Below, piece after piece: positions 34,967-44,432 of a stretch of 64,000 nucleotides of DNA. The translations under genes were made by a program, and so were the position numbers. Below the pieces are notes generated by a model. The model saw only the letters and a list, made by a program, of their open reading frames with translations. It searched no databases and was not told the origin of the DNA. Source of the stretch: Leeuwenhoekiella sp. (GTDB taxonomy: Bacteria; Bacteroidota; Bacteroidia; Flavobacteriales; Flavobacteriaceae); contig PAPI01000029.1 of the NCBI GenBank assembly GCA_002708845.1, positions 1 through 64,000 of the forward strand, read 5' to 3'. Position 1 is the stretch's first letter. Each line of letters starts with the position of its first letter.

Positions 34967-37900
34967 ATGATTAAAAAATATGTGTTTACCGCGCTGGTAA
35001 TCCTTCTCACAGGTGCCACAGCTGCTGCCCAGCAGTCTGAGGCTTTTACAAACGATTTGGCCAAATATGATAAGGCACTTACGCTTTACAACAGCAAGCA
35101 GTACCTGGCCGCTCAAACCCTTTTTAACGAGATCAAACAGCAAACCGATGACCCTACCATCGAAGGAGATTGCGCCTATTATATTGCCAATGCTGCGGTA
35201 CGCCTCAATCAAAGTGGAGCCGATGCGCGTATGCAGAAGTTTGTAGAAGAGTATCCTACCAGCACCAAGCGTAATTCAGCGTATAAAGATGTGGCCGATT
35301 ATTACTTCGAAAAGGGTAAATATTCTGCTGCCAAACGCTGGTATGAGCAGGTAGACATCAGCCGGTTGAGTTGGGCCGAAATGGAAAAATACAACTTCAA
35401 TATGGGCTATGTGCATCTTAAAACCAGAAGTCCGGAAGAAGCCAAGGTATATTTTAGCCGTGTGCGTAACTCTGAAAAGTATGGAGCTCAGGCCAAGTAT
35501 TACGAAGGTTTTATGGCGTACGAAAATGACGATTATGAAGAGGCGAGTCAGCTTTTTGAAGAGGTGGAAGCCGAAGAAGGTGCGCGTGAAGATCTGAGCT
35601 ATTTTAAAGCCGACCTTAATTTTAAGCAGGGGAATTTTAGAGAAGCCATTCGCCTGGCGGAAGAGCAATTGCCTACCGCGAACCGCAACGAGCAGTCTGA
35701 ACTTAATAAAATTATTGGAGAGAGTTATTTTAACCTGGGTGAGTTTGACAAAGCGTTGCCGTATCTTAAAGAATACAAAGGTAAGCGTGGCAAATGGAGC
35801 AATACCGATTACTATCAGTTAGGCTACGCCTATTACAAACAAGGTAATTATGAGAGCGCGATTAGCGAATTCAATAAGATTGTAGACGGTAAAAACAGCG
35901 TAGCGCAAAATGCCTATTACCATCTGGCAGACGCTTATTTACAAAACGGTAAAAAGCAGGAAGCCTTAAACGCGTTTCGCAATGCGTATCAAATGGATTT
36001 TGAGCCCAAAATCAAAGAAGATAGCGGACTCAACTACGCTAAACTGAGTTATGAGATTGGTAACGCCTATGAGCCGGCACCACAGGCTATTGGTAATTAT
36101 CTGGAGGCTTATCCCAATGCACCACAGCGTCAGCAGTTGGAAACCTTGCTTATAGACTCTTATATTACATCAAAAAATTACGAGGCCGCGATAGAATTGC
36201 TGGAGAGCAACCGCAATTTTCAGGATCAGGAAGCCTATCAAAAAGTTGCTTTTTACCGCGGAATCGAATTGTATAACGATGGTGATTATCAGGAAGCAAT
36301 TACCAATTTTGAGAAGTCTTTAAAAGCTTCGGCTTCGCCGGAATTTACCGCTCGTGCACTTTACTGGAAAGCCGAAAGCGAGTATACTATAAATCGTATT
36401 GATGATGCCCTGCTTACCTTCAAGCAGTTTGAGCAGAGCAGTGCGGCTCGCTCCTTGCCCGAATACGGCGATCTGGCTTATAATCTGGGCTACGCTTATT
36501 TCAAGAAGAAAAATTACGATCAGGCGGCTAACTATTTTGAGAAATACACCAAAAGCGGTCCTGATGACAACGTGCGTAAAGCCGATGCTTTTATGCGATT
36601 GGGAGACAGTTACTTTATCAACAGCCAATACTGGCCAGCTATGGAAGCTTATAATGCGGCCATCGCAATGCCGGGCGTAGAGCGCGACTATGCAACCTTT
36701 CAAAAAGCTATAAGCTACGGTTTTGTAGACCGCAATGCGCAAAAAATAGAAGCTTTGAGCAATTTTGCCAATGAATTTCCAAAATCAAGTTATCGCGATG
36801 ACGCCTTGTACGAGCTAGGAAATACCTATGTGGCTACGGGCGATAACCAGCGCGGTATTGCGGCTTATGATCGTTTGGTACGCGAAATCCCCAAAAGTAA
36901 GTTCGCAGCCAAATCTCAACTTAAAAAAGCACTGATTTACGACAATACCGGTAGAAGCGATGAGGCATTGCGTATTTTCAAAAGCGTAGCCGAAAACTAT
37001 CCCGGTACACCCGAAGGTGTTCAGGCGGTAGCTTCAGCAAAACTCATTTATATCGACAACGGGCAGGTAGATGCCTACGGGCGCTGGGCAAACAGTCTTG
37101 ATTATATTTCGGTAGAAGATTCAGAATTGGATGATGCTGCATTTTCTTCCGCAGAAAAACAACTGGTAGGCAGTAACAATGCTCAGGCGATTCAGAATTT
37201 TGAAAAATACCTGAGAGAATATCCCAACGGGCAGCGCGCAATGGAAGCACATTTCTATTTGGGGCAGCTTTACTTTGGTCAGAATGAATATTTAAAAACT
37301 ATTCCACATTACAAATATGTGATCGAGAAGGAGCGTAGCGAATTTACCGAGCAGGCATTGGCGCGTTTAGGTCAGGTTTATCTCAGCGAACGCAAATATG
37401 CTGAAGCTGTACCTGTTTTGCAACGTCTCGAAAACGAATCAGACATTCCACAGAATACCATTTTTGCACAGAGTAATTTGATGAAGTCGTATTACGAACT
37501 CAAAAATTATGACAATGCTGTGGCATACGCCGAAAAAGTTTTGGCAAACACCAAAATTGACAACAAGGTGAAAAGTGACGCGCAGGTAATTATTGCACGC
37601 AGTGCGATGCAAACCGGTGACGAGCGCCGAGCTGCCGAAGCCTATGCCGAGGTTTCAAAAATCGCAACCGGTGAACTCGGGGCAGAAGCCTTGTATTATG
37701 ATGCGTATTTCAAAAACCAAAACGGGGATTATAAAGGTTCTAACGTTTCAGTACAAAAACTGGCAAAAGATTTTAGCGGCTATAAAGAATATGGAGCCAA
37801 AGGCTTGGTATTGATGGCTAAAAACTTTTACGAGCTTGACGATGCCTATCAGGCGACTTATATCTTGGATAACGTGATTACTAACTTTAGCGATTACCCG

Positions 37901-37984
37901 GAAGTGGTTGCAGAAGCCAAGCAGGAACTCACTCGCATTAAAGCTGCAGAAGCTCAAACAAATTCTTCATTAGACGGAAACTAA
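34967..37984 (+). CDS. Large periplasmic tetratricopeptide-repeat protein
   Basis: About 1005 residues. The start at ATG 34967 gives a signal peptide (MIKKYVFTALVILLTGATAA, cut near AAAQQ); an upstream in-frame start adds only seven residues. After that nearly the whole protein is TPR repeats, for example YNFNMGYVHLKTRSPEEAKV, YYQLGYAYYKQGNYESAISE and LGDSYFINSQYWPAMEAYNA, reminiscent of YbgF/BamD-like scaffolds but far longer. It should be a periplasmic scaffold. It has a strong promoter and is followed after 68 bases by a beta-barrel gene, so the two probably act as one outer-membrane system. Confidence 0.88.
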   Translation: MIKKYVFTALVILLTGATAAAQQSEAFTNDLAKYDKALTLYNSKQYLAAQTLFNEIKQQTDDPTIEGDCAYYIANAAVRLNQSGADARMQKFVEEYPTSTKRNSAYKDVADYYFEKGKYSAAKRWYEQVDISRLSWAEMEKYNFNMGYVHLKTRSPEEAKVYFSRVRNSEKYGAQAKYYEGFMAYENDDYEEASQLFEEVEAEEGAREDLSYFKADLNFKQGNFREAIRLAEEQLPTANRNEQSELNKIIGESYFNLGEFDKALPYLKEYKGKRGKWSNTDYYQLGYAYYKQGNYESAISEFNKIVDGKNSVAQNAYYHLADAYLQNGKKQEALNAFRNAYQMDFEPKIKEDSGLNYAKLSYEIGNAYEPAPQAIGNYLEAYPNAPQRQQLETLLIDSYITSKNYEAAIELLESNRNFQDQEAYQKVAFYRGIELYNDGDYQEAITNFEKSLKASASPEFTARALYWKAESEYTINRIDDALLTFKQFEQSSAARSLPEYGDLAYNLGYAYFKKKNYDQAANYFEKYTKSGPDDNVRKADAFMRLGDSYFINSQYWPAMEAYNAAIAMPGVERDYATFQKAISYGFVDRNAQKIEALSNFANEFPKSSYRDDALYELGNTYVATGDNQRGIAAYDRLVREIPKSKFAAKSQLKKALIYDNTGRSDEALRIFKSVAENYPGTPEGVQAVASAKLIYIDNGQVDAYGRWANSLDYISVEDSELDDAAFSSAEKQLVGSNNAQAIQNFEKYLREYPNGQRAMEAHFYLGQLYFGQNEYLKTIPHYKYVIEKERSEFTEQALARLGQVYLSERKYAEAVPVLQRLENESDIPQNTIFAQSNLMKSYYELKNYDNAVAYAEKVLANTKIDNKVKSDAQVIIARSAMQTGDERRAAEAYAEVSKIATGELGAEALYYDAYFKNQNGDYKGSNVSVQKLAKDFSGYKEYGAKGLVLMAKNFYELDDAYQATYILDNVITNFSDYPEVVAEAKQELTRIKAAEAQTNSSLDGN

Positions 37985-38052
37985 TCGATTCAAAATTTAA
38001 TATTCAATATTCTGAATTTTGAACCTTGAATGAGAAACCTAACAAAACGAAA

Positions 38053-39843
38053 ATGATCAATACAAAATATACCTTCTTCTATTTTAGCCTATTTATTTTA
38101 GGGCTGCAAGTTGCAAAAGGACAAGACAAAGACAACCTGGGTACCGAAGTGGTGAATGTGGTAAAACCCTATACTCCAGAAATTGGCGACGCATTTAAGG
38201 TAAAGGCGACTCCGATGCTGAATGATTCGGTGAATACGGCCAAGAAGAAGGTGACTTACGGTATTTTTTCGGTGCCGGTGGCTTCGACCTTTACTCCGGC
38301 CAAAGGGCAGGCTGCACAAATCGAAAAGTCAAAACGCATCAAGCTTTACGACAATTATGTGCGTTTAGGCTTTGGTACGTACACCACTGCATTGGCTGAA
38401 TTTTACAGCAATTGGGAGATCAACCGCGATTCTAATTTTGGCGTATATCTCAATCACAATTCGTCTCAGGGCGATATTGATGGGGTTGTGCTTGATGATT
38501 TCTTTTACGACACCGATCTGAATTTAAATTACACCTCAAATACACGGGATTATACACTGAATACAGATTTGGACCTGGGACATAAATCCTATAACTGGTA
38601 CGGTGTTGCTGATGATGTAAAAGCCATGCCAACTATGCTTGATTTGATAAATCCAACGCATAATTACTTTCAGGCAGGCTTGAGTGGAACCATCGAATTC
38701 AATGACGGTTTCTTCGAGAAGGCCTATGCACGTGCAGGATATTTTGGCGATAATTATCAGTCTAGCGAAATCAGAGCGATTGTAGCTCCAGAATTTATGC
38801 TTCCTATAGCAGATCATAAACTGAGTCTGGATCTAAAACTCGATTATGTGAACGGCAGCTTTGAACGCAACTATCAAAACTCTGCAGGTATTGAATACAG
38901 TCACCTTATTGTAAGCGCCAACCCCAGTGTTCAGGTATTACGAGATGATCTGACGCTTGATTTGGGTATAACAGCTGCAGCTCATTTTAACCCGAACGCT
39001 ACTGAAACTAATTTGAATATTTATCCCAGTGTATGCGCTTCATATCGTGTGGTTGATGAGTATTTCATCGCTTATGGTGGTCTTGAAGGCGGACTGATGC
39101 AAAACAGCTATCAGCAACTGGCAACTGAGAACCCATTTGTTTCTCCTACGCTCGAAACCTATGATACAACTAACGATCCCAATTTTGAACCACGCACTAT
39201 TGTTCCCACCGATCAGAAGTATGATCTGTATGCCGGGATCAAGGGAAAATTGAGCAGTGCGATGAGCTACAACCTGCGTGCCAGCTACCTGTCTCAAAAT
39301 GATCGCCTGCTGTATAAAAATAATCCGCGTTTTGACGATAATAACGGCAATTTAGGGAGAGATAATTACCAGTTTGGGAACTCCTTTGGAATCGTTATTG
39401 ACGATCTACGCACCCTTTCGCTTTTTGGCGAACTTAACTTTGATGTTAATAGCAACCTGAAGATGCGTGTAAATGGGGAAGTATTTACGTATGAAACCGA
39501 AACTGAGGCAGAAGCCTGGAACCTGCCTGATTTTAAGGCGTCGTTCTTTGCAGACTACCAGATTGATGAGAACTGGTTTGCAGGGCTCACGCTATTTTAT
39601 GTAGGTGAGCGTAAGGATGAAGTTAATGTTACCGGACCTTTTAATAAGGTTGGAAATCCGCAATTGGTGACTCTGGACTCCTTTTTTGATGCTAATGCCC
39701 ACGCGGGATACCGCCTTAACGATCAATTGTCATTTTTTGTGCGGGTAAATAATGCTTTGGGCAATAATTACCAGCGTTGGGTGAACTATCCGGTACAGGG
39801 AATTCAGGGAATGGCCGGCGCGACCTATCGTTTTGACTGGTAA
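38053..39843 (+). CDS. Outer-membrane beta-barrel protein paired with the TPR protein
   Basis: 596 residues from ATG 38053, chosen because MINTKYTFFYFSLFILGLQV is the signal peptide; an upstream ATG adds a non-signal extension. After an N-terminal periplasmic stretch with VVNVVKPYTPEIGDAFKVKA, the rest is alternating beta strands ending in GATYRFDW with a C-terminal aromatic, as in outer-membrane barrels. It has no canonical plug or TonB box that I can see, though the barrel resembles TonB-dependent receptors. It is expected to work with the TPR protein encoded just upstream. Function unknown. Confidence 0.78.
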   Translation: MINTKYTFFYFSLFILGLQVAKGQDKDNLGTEVVNVVKPYTPEIGDAFKVKATPMLNDSVNTAKKKVTYGIFSVPVASTFTPAKGQAAQIEKSKRIKLYDNYVRLGFGTYTTALAEFYSNWEINRDSNFGVYLNHNSSQGDIDGVVLDDFFYDTDLNLNYTSNTRDYTLNTDLDLGHKSYNWYGVADDVKAMPTMLDLINPTHNYFQAGLSGTIEFNDGFFEKAYARAGYFGDNYQSSEIRAIVAPEFMLPIADHKLSLDLKLDYVNGSFERNYQNSAGIEYSHLIVSANPSVQVLRDDLTLDLGITAAAHFNPNATETNLNIYPSVCASYRVVDEYFIAYGGLEGGLMQNSYQQLATENPFVSPTLETYDTTNDPNFEPRTIVPTDQKYDLYAGIKGKLSSAMSYNLRASYLSQNDRLLYKNNPRFDDNNGNLGRDNYQFGNSFGIVIDDLRTLSLFGELNFDVNSNLKMRVNGEVFTYETETEAEAWNLPDFKASFFADYQIDENWFAGLTLFYVGERKDEVNVTGPFNKVGNPQLVTLDSFFDANAHAGYRLNDQLSFFVRVNNALGNNYQRWVNYPVQGIQGMAGATYRFDW

Positions 39844-39867
39844 TAATTCGTTTTATTTGAACACATA

Positions 39868-39896
39868 AAAGCCTCCTGTATTCAGGAGGTTTTTTG
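39868..39896 (+). terminator. Terminator of the TPR/beta-barrel operon
   Basis: AAGCCTCCTG pairs with CAGGAGGTTT (one G-T) around a TATT loop, followed by T5. It lies 25 bases after the barrel gene. Confidence 0.88.
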
Positions 39897-39944
39897 TTTT
39901 AGGTTGTGATGTCTTAATTTGTACATTCGTTAAAAAAATACACG

Positions 39945-41579
39945 ATGCGCGCTATACTTTTTATACTTGCCGGTTTTATGTTGTTTATGAGTTGTAAAAA
40001 TTCAGAGACCAAAAAAATTGCAGTAGATAAAATCTTTATAAATGCTACAGTCTATACGGTAGATGCTGAATTTTCCAAAGCTCAGTCTTTCGCTATCAGA
40101 GGTGATAAGTTTGTAGCCGTAGGGCTTACCGATTCCATTCAGGCGAAATACCAGGCTACCGAAACCATAGATCTTCAGGGTAAAATTGTATATCCCGGTT
40201 TTATAGATGCGCATTGTCATTTTTTTGGATTTGGAGCTTCTTTACAAAGTGTGGATCTGGCAGGAACAACCAGTTTTGATGAGGTGGTGCAGCGCGTACA
40301 GGAATTCAACAATCAAAAACCTTCAGACTTTATCTACGGAAGGGGATGGGATCAAAACGACTGGGAATCCAAAGAATTTCCTGATAAGAAAAAATTAGAT
40401 TCCCTCTATCCTGATATTCCGGTGGTGCTCGAGCGTATTGACGGTCACGCTTATTTGGTAAATCAAAAAACACTGGATCTGGCTAAAATTGATAATACAA
40501 CGGTCACCGAAGGTGGTGAAATTGTCAAAACCGGCAAAAACCTTACAGGTGTGCTGATTGACAATCCTATGGAATTGGTTACCGCCGTTATGCCCAAGAT
40601 GACAGGTAAGCAGGGTGTTTCTGCTTTACAGGATGCGCAGGAATATTGCTTTAATTACGGTTTGACCACAGTTAACGATGCTGGGCTTGATCGTGAGACT
40701 ATTTTTTTAATTGACAGTCTGCAACAGGCCGGTGGATTGGATATGCGTATTTATGCGATGATTAGTAATACCCCGGAAGATGTAGATTACTTCATTGAAA
40801 AGGGAATTCTGAAAACTGATAAACTCAATGTACGTTCGGTAAAAGTATACGGTGACGGTGCGTTAGGTTCGCGGGGTGCAGCCTTGCGCGAACCCTATTC
40901 AGACCGTGCCGGACACTACGGTGCGATGGTTACCCCGGTTGACAGCATTTACAGTCTGGCTAAAAAACTAGCAGCTACAAACTTTCAAATGAACACACAC
41001 GCCATTGGCGACTCGGCCAATACGGTAATTTTGAAAGCTTACGCAGAGGCCTTAAAAGACCAGTCCGACCGCCGCTGGAAGATTGAGCACGCACAGGTGA
41101 TTTCTCCTGAAGATTTTAATTATTTTGACGAAAACATTCTGCCATCGGTACAGCCAACCCACGCCACCAGTGATATGTATTGGGCAAAAGACCGTTTAGG
41201 TGAACGTCGAATGAAAGGCGCTTATGCTTACAAAAAATTACTCAATGAAGCCGGAATTATCGCTTTGGGAACCGATTTTCCGGTAGAAAAGGTCAATCCG
41301 TTTTATACCTTTTATGCGGCGGTAGCCCGAAAAGATTTAATGCACTATCCGGAAGGTGGATTTCAAATGAAAGATGCGCTTAGCCGCGAAGAGACTTTGC
41401 GCGGAATGACCATTTGGGCAGCTTATTCTAATTTTGAAGAAAATGAGAAAGGAAGCATAGAGCCCGGTAAATTTGCCGATTTCATCGTGATGGATGAAGA
41501 CCTGATGACGGTAGATGAAGATGCCATTCCCAATCTTGAAGTCAGTCAAACCTGGTTAGGTGGGAAGCAGGTAAAGTAG
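39945..41579 (+). CDS. Lipoprotein amidohydrolase (YtcJ-like)
   Basis: A 544-residue metal-dependent hydrolase with a lipobox (LFMSC, Cys17). The metal motif is HxH at His90 and His92 (FIDAHCHF), and later segments NTHAIGDSANT, WKIEHAQVISPED and GTDFPVEKVNPF provide further metal and catalytic residues of the amidohydrolase-3 (YtcJ) family. Members hydrolyse various amides and imines; the substrate is unknown. It is a single gene facing REP-like hairpins. Confidence 0.9.
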   Translation: MRAILFILAGFMLFMSCKNSETKKIAVDKIFINATVYTVDAEFSKAQSFAIRGDKFVAVGLTDSIQAKYQATETIDLQGKIVYPGFIDAHCHFFGFGASLQSVDLAGTTSFDEVVQRVQEFNNQKPSDFIYGRGWDQNDWESKEFPDKKKLDSLYPDIPVVLERIDGHAYLVNQKTLDLAKIDNTTVTEGGEIVKTGKNLTGVLIDNPMELVTAVMPKMTGKQGVSALQDAQEYCFNYGLTTVNDAGLDRETIFLIDSLQQAGGLDMRIYAMISNTPEDVDYFIEKGILKTDKLNVRSVKVYGDGALGSRGAALREPYSDRAGHYGAMVTPVDSIYSLAKKLAATNFQMNTHAIGDSANTVILKAYAEALKDQSDRRWKIEHAQVISPEDFNYFDENILPSVQPTHATSDMYWAKDRLGERRMKGAYAYKKLLNEAGIIALGTDFPVEKVNPFYTFYAAVARKDLMHYPEGGFQMKDALSREETLRGMTIWAAYSNFEENEKGSIEPGKFADFIVMDEDLMTVDEDAIPNLEVSQTWLGGKQVK

Positions 41580-41590
41580 TCTTCTCGTCC

Positions 41591-41683
41591 TGCTGAATTT
41601 ATTTCAGCATCGCACGCGATTACAGCGCACTGATCGTGAGCTAGCCTTTTGACTTTTTGGAGTGATCCTGAAACGCGTTCAGG
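41591..41683. repeat. Pair of REP-like hairpins between convergent genes
   Basis: TGCTGAA/TTCAGCA (41591-41597 and 41603-41609) and CCTGAA/TTCAGG (41667-41672 and 41678-41683) are two short hairpins of related sequence, separated by about 57 bases, in the gap between convergent genes. This is the usual position of REP or BIME elements. They may also limit read-through. Multicopy status is not testable from this window. Confidence 0.45.
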
Positions 41684-41699
41684 GTAACGGCTTTAAACC

Positions 41700-42830
41700 C
41701 TACTCAAACAAAATACAAACCGGGGCAGGAGCATTTATTTGAGAAACATAAGTCAATAAACCGGTTTCTGCATCACGTTTGTAGGATACTAGATTGTTGC
41801 CGTTTTGATTGGCTACAATAACATAGTTTTCATCAGGTGTTAATTGAAAATTCCGTGGATCTTTGCCTTTTGTGGGTTCATTGGCGATGAGCTTTAGACT
41901 GCCATCTTCTTGTACTTCCAAAACGGCAATACTGTCATGACCGCGGTTTGAAGCATAGACAAATTTGCCATCTTTCGAAATGTGAATGTCTGCTGCTTTA
42001 CTGTAATCGGTAAAGTCATCAGGTAGTATAGAATTGGCACTTAGAATTTTATAGCTTCCATCTTTTGCCTCTATTTGACTCACCATATTGTTGAGTTCGC
42101 TCAACACGTAGATAAAATCTTTTGTTGGATGAAAAACCAAATGACGCGGACCTGACCCATCCGGGAAGTCGAGTTTTGGGGTGCTTGCGGGTTCCAGTTT
42201 ATTGGTTTCGGTATTGATTTTTGAAAACCATAGTTGATTAGTTCCTAAGTCAGCCGAAATGATTCCGCTGCCATCCGGGATAAACCAGGCGGAGTGTGCG
42301 TGCGGACCTTCCTGCCGGTCAGTGGTTCCTTTGCCTTCGTGTTGTTCTACATCAAGCAAATCAGAAAGGCTTCCCTCTTTGGAATCCAATTTTAGCAATC
42401 CTAGGTTACCACCAGTATAGTTGGCAACCAAAACATAGTCTTTATCGTTTACAGCAACAAAACAAGGGTGTGCTCCTCCGGTATTGCTTTGGTTGATTTG
42501 TAACAGCTTGTCTCCCTCAACCCGAAACGATTCGATAGTGCCGGGATCGTTTTCATTTACAGCCAGGAAGATGTCTTTATCTTTATTAAAAGCGATAAAT
42601 GACGGATTAGAAACTTCGGCTGCAAGCACGGGTTGGGTAAAACTTCCGTCTGCCTGTAAAGCCAGTTTGTAAATACCTTTACTATCTCCATCGGTATACG
42701 TACCAATATAAAATGGAGTGATTTGTTCTTCTTTTGAGGATGTTTCGGTCATTGGAGTTTCTGTTTTTGTTTCCGTGTTTTTACAGGAAAAAAGGGTGAT
42801 AAGGCTTATCGCAAAAAGGCTTGCTCTCAT
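41700..42830 (-). CDS. Lipoprotein lactonase-family beta-propeller
   Basis: A 376-residue seven-bladed propeller of the Lactonase (PF10282-type) family related to 6-phosphogluconolactonase YbhE. The lipobox is LFSC with Cys16. Repeating blade motifs include GGAHPCFVAVNDKDYVLVAN, GSGPRHLVFHPTKDFIYVL and KGKDPRNFQLTPDENYVIVA. An envelope location makes a sugar-lactone or other lactone substrate possible rather than the cytosolic pentose-phosphate step. It is divergent in orientation from the amidohydrolase (tail to tail). Confidence 0.88.
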   Translation of the reverse strand: MRASLFAISLITLFSCKNTETKTETPMTETSSKEEQITPFYIGTYTDGDSKGIYKLALQADGSFTQPVLAAEVSNPSFIAFNKDKDIFLAVNENDPGTIESFRVEGDKLLQINQSNTGGAHPCFVAVNDKDYVLVANYTGGNLGLLKLDSKEGSLSDLLDVEQHEGKGTTDRQEGPHAHSAWFIPDGSGIISADLGTNQLWFSKINTETNKLEPASTPKLDFPDGSGPRHLVFHPTKDFIYVLSELNNMVSQIEAKDGSYKILSANSILPDDFTDYSKAADIHISKDGKFVYASNRGHDSIAVLEVQEDGSLKLIANEPTKGKDPRNFQLTPDENYVIVANQNGNNLVSYKRDAETGLLTYVSQINAPAPVCILFE

Positions 42831-42899
42831 AAGAAGTTTCTGTTTAATGATTTAAAATTACATTTTTTTCAATCCTTCTGTGAAGTTTTCGCCTAAAAC

Positions 42900-42931
42900 A
42901 AAAAATCCCAACCGGTGCGATTGGGATTTTA
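42900..42931 (-). terminator. Terminator of the metallo-hydrolase gene
   Basis: AAAATCCCAA (42902-42911) and TTGGGATTTT (42921-42930) form a perfect stem. On the minus strand it is followed by TTTTTGTTTT. It lies 6 bases after the stop of the 42937-43740 gene. Confidence 0.85.
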
Positions 42932-42936
42932 TTAAT

Positions 42937-43740
42937 TTATTCTGATTTGTTGGGGTACCAGTCGAGCATAATGACTTCGGTACCTACTTTGGCCGAGTCT
43001 ACGATGCTTTTAAATTTATCGGTATCGCTCAGACCGCCCTGACCTCTAAAATGATATGGATAAACCTCGTCTGGTGCGAAAGCAATTACACCGTCCGCCG
43101 CGCTTTCTACGGTCATCGTGTAAGGCAGGTTCATACATATAAAAGCTTTATCGATATTTTTAAGATTGCGCATCTCCGGGATATCTTCGGTATCACCTGA
43201 AAAATAGATGCGGGTTCCGTCTTTTTCCAGAACATAACCATTTCCGCGGCCTTTTACGTGAAATTGCTTAGCCTCTTCTCGCAGATTATACATGGGGATG
43301 GCCGTAAGTTCATAACCGTCCCAGGATTTCATTTCGTCATTATTGATAACCGTCACTTTATCTTTTAGGTCGGTTTTCAATTGATCTTTAACCGCCTGAG
43401 GGACAAAAATCTTGGTTTCGGGCGTGGTAACGGCATTAAGAGTTTCTTCATTGAGGTGATCGCCGTGAATGTCTGTTACCAAAATCACATCAGGAGCGGG
43501 CTGCCCTTCAAAAGCTTCCGCGCCACCTACAGGATCAATATAGAAAACATCATCTCCCAGTTCAAAAACAGCGGTAGCGTGTTCAATAGGGGTGATGTCA
43601 AAAGTGGCTTCCTGTTTAGTTTCTTCCGTCATTGCCATCTCTTCCGTTTCAACGTTAGTTTCTTCGGTTTTGTTTTCGTTTTTACAACTCATCAAAGCCG
43701 TTGCGACGAACACAGTTAGCAGTATTTTTTTCATTTTCAA
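42937..43740 (-). CDS. Lipoprotein MBL-fold metallo-hydrolase (UlaG-like)
   Basis: A 267-residue lipoprotein (ALMSC, Cys19) of the metallo-beta-lactamase fold. The metal motif is TDIHGDHLNE, a variant of HxHxDH in which the first histidine is aspartate (D-x-H-x-D-H), as in the UlaG-like RMMBL branch. Further ligands are in FSGDTED and YPYHFRGQGG. Sequence is closest to members of unknown substrate. A glutamate- and threonine-rich linker follows the lipid anchor. It starts with MKMKK; the second ATG is equally plausible. Confidence 0.85.
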   Translation of the reverse strand: MKMKKILLTVFVATALMSCKNENKTEETNVETEEMAMTEETKQEATFDITPIEHATAVFELGDDVFYIDPVGGAEAFEGQPAPDVILVTDIHGDHLNEETLNAVTTPETKIFVPQAVKDQLKTDLKDKVTVINNDEMKSWDGYELTAIPMYNLREEAKQFHVKGRGNGYVLEKDGTRIYFSGDTEDIPEMRNLKNIDKAFICMNLPYTMTVESAADGVIAFAPDEVYPYHFRGQGGLSDTDKFKSIVDSAKVGTEVIMLDWYPNKSE

Positions 43741-43851
43741 GATTTTTAGGTTTAGAATACCCTAAAGAAACTAAGAAATTGAAAGAAAGCATATTAAAGA
43801 AATGGTAAACTGTAATAATGGAAGTTTGATGCTTTTAAGAGACGGTTATCG

Positions 43852-44313
43852 CTAAAGATTTAGTTTCATTTTGATGTCTGCTCTCAGGTAGGGGGTGGGT
43901 TGCTCTAACGGAATTTCTTCAAAACCATATTTGCGGTAGAGGTAAATCGCATTTTCAAGCTTTCGGTTGGAGTAGAGTATGAGTTGGTCCAGGCCTTTCT
44001 GTCTGGCAAAATCAAGTGTATAGGTCAATAACTGCTGACCGATTTTTTGTCCGCGTAAATCGGGATCTACCGCCATTTTAGTCAATTCAAAAATGCCGTT
44101 TTCATCGGGCATCAGGGCGACAACACCAGCAACAATGTTTTTGTATTTTACGACGATAATTTCACCGCCGGGTTTGATGATGAACTGTTCGGGGTCACTC
44201 AGCACTTCTTTATCGTGAGGTTCTACCACAAAATACTTTTCAAGCCAGTGCAGGTTAAGGATTTTAAAAGCTTCGGCATATTCGGGTTTGTAGGTGTCAA
44301 AACGCAGTTGCAT
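43852..44313 (-). CDS. GNAT-family N-acetyltransferase
   Basis: A 153-residue acetyltransferase. I start it at ATG 44313 (MQLRFDTYKPEYAEAFKIL) because the seven residues upstream are not GNAT-like. The acetyl-CoA binding motif is DPDLRGQKIGQQLLTYTLDF (V/I-x-x-x-R-G-x-G-x-G/A type). Substrate unknown. It is a single gene divergent from the Cys/Met-metabolism gene. Confidence 0.87.
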   Translation of the reverse strand: MQLRFDTYKPEYAEAFKILNLHWLEKYFVVEPHDKEVLSDPEQFIIKPGGEIIVVKYKNIVAGVVALMPDENGIFELTKMAVDPDLRGQKIGQQLLTYTLDFARQKGLDQLILYSNRKLENAIYLYRKYGFEEIPLEQPTPYLRADIKMKLNL

Positions 44314-44432
44314 AGAAAAAGTTCTAAAATGCAAAATTAGCTTTTTTAGTCAGGCTTATTACGTATTTGCGTTCCCCTTAGCGTCATTTTAGGTTGGCTT
44401 TTTGTAAATTCGATATTCTTAAAAATTGCAGC

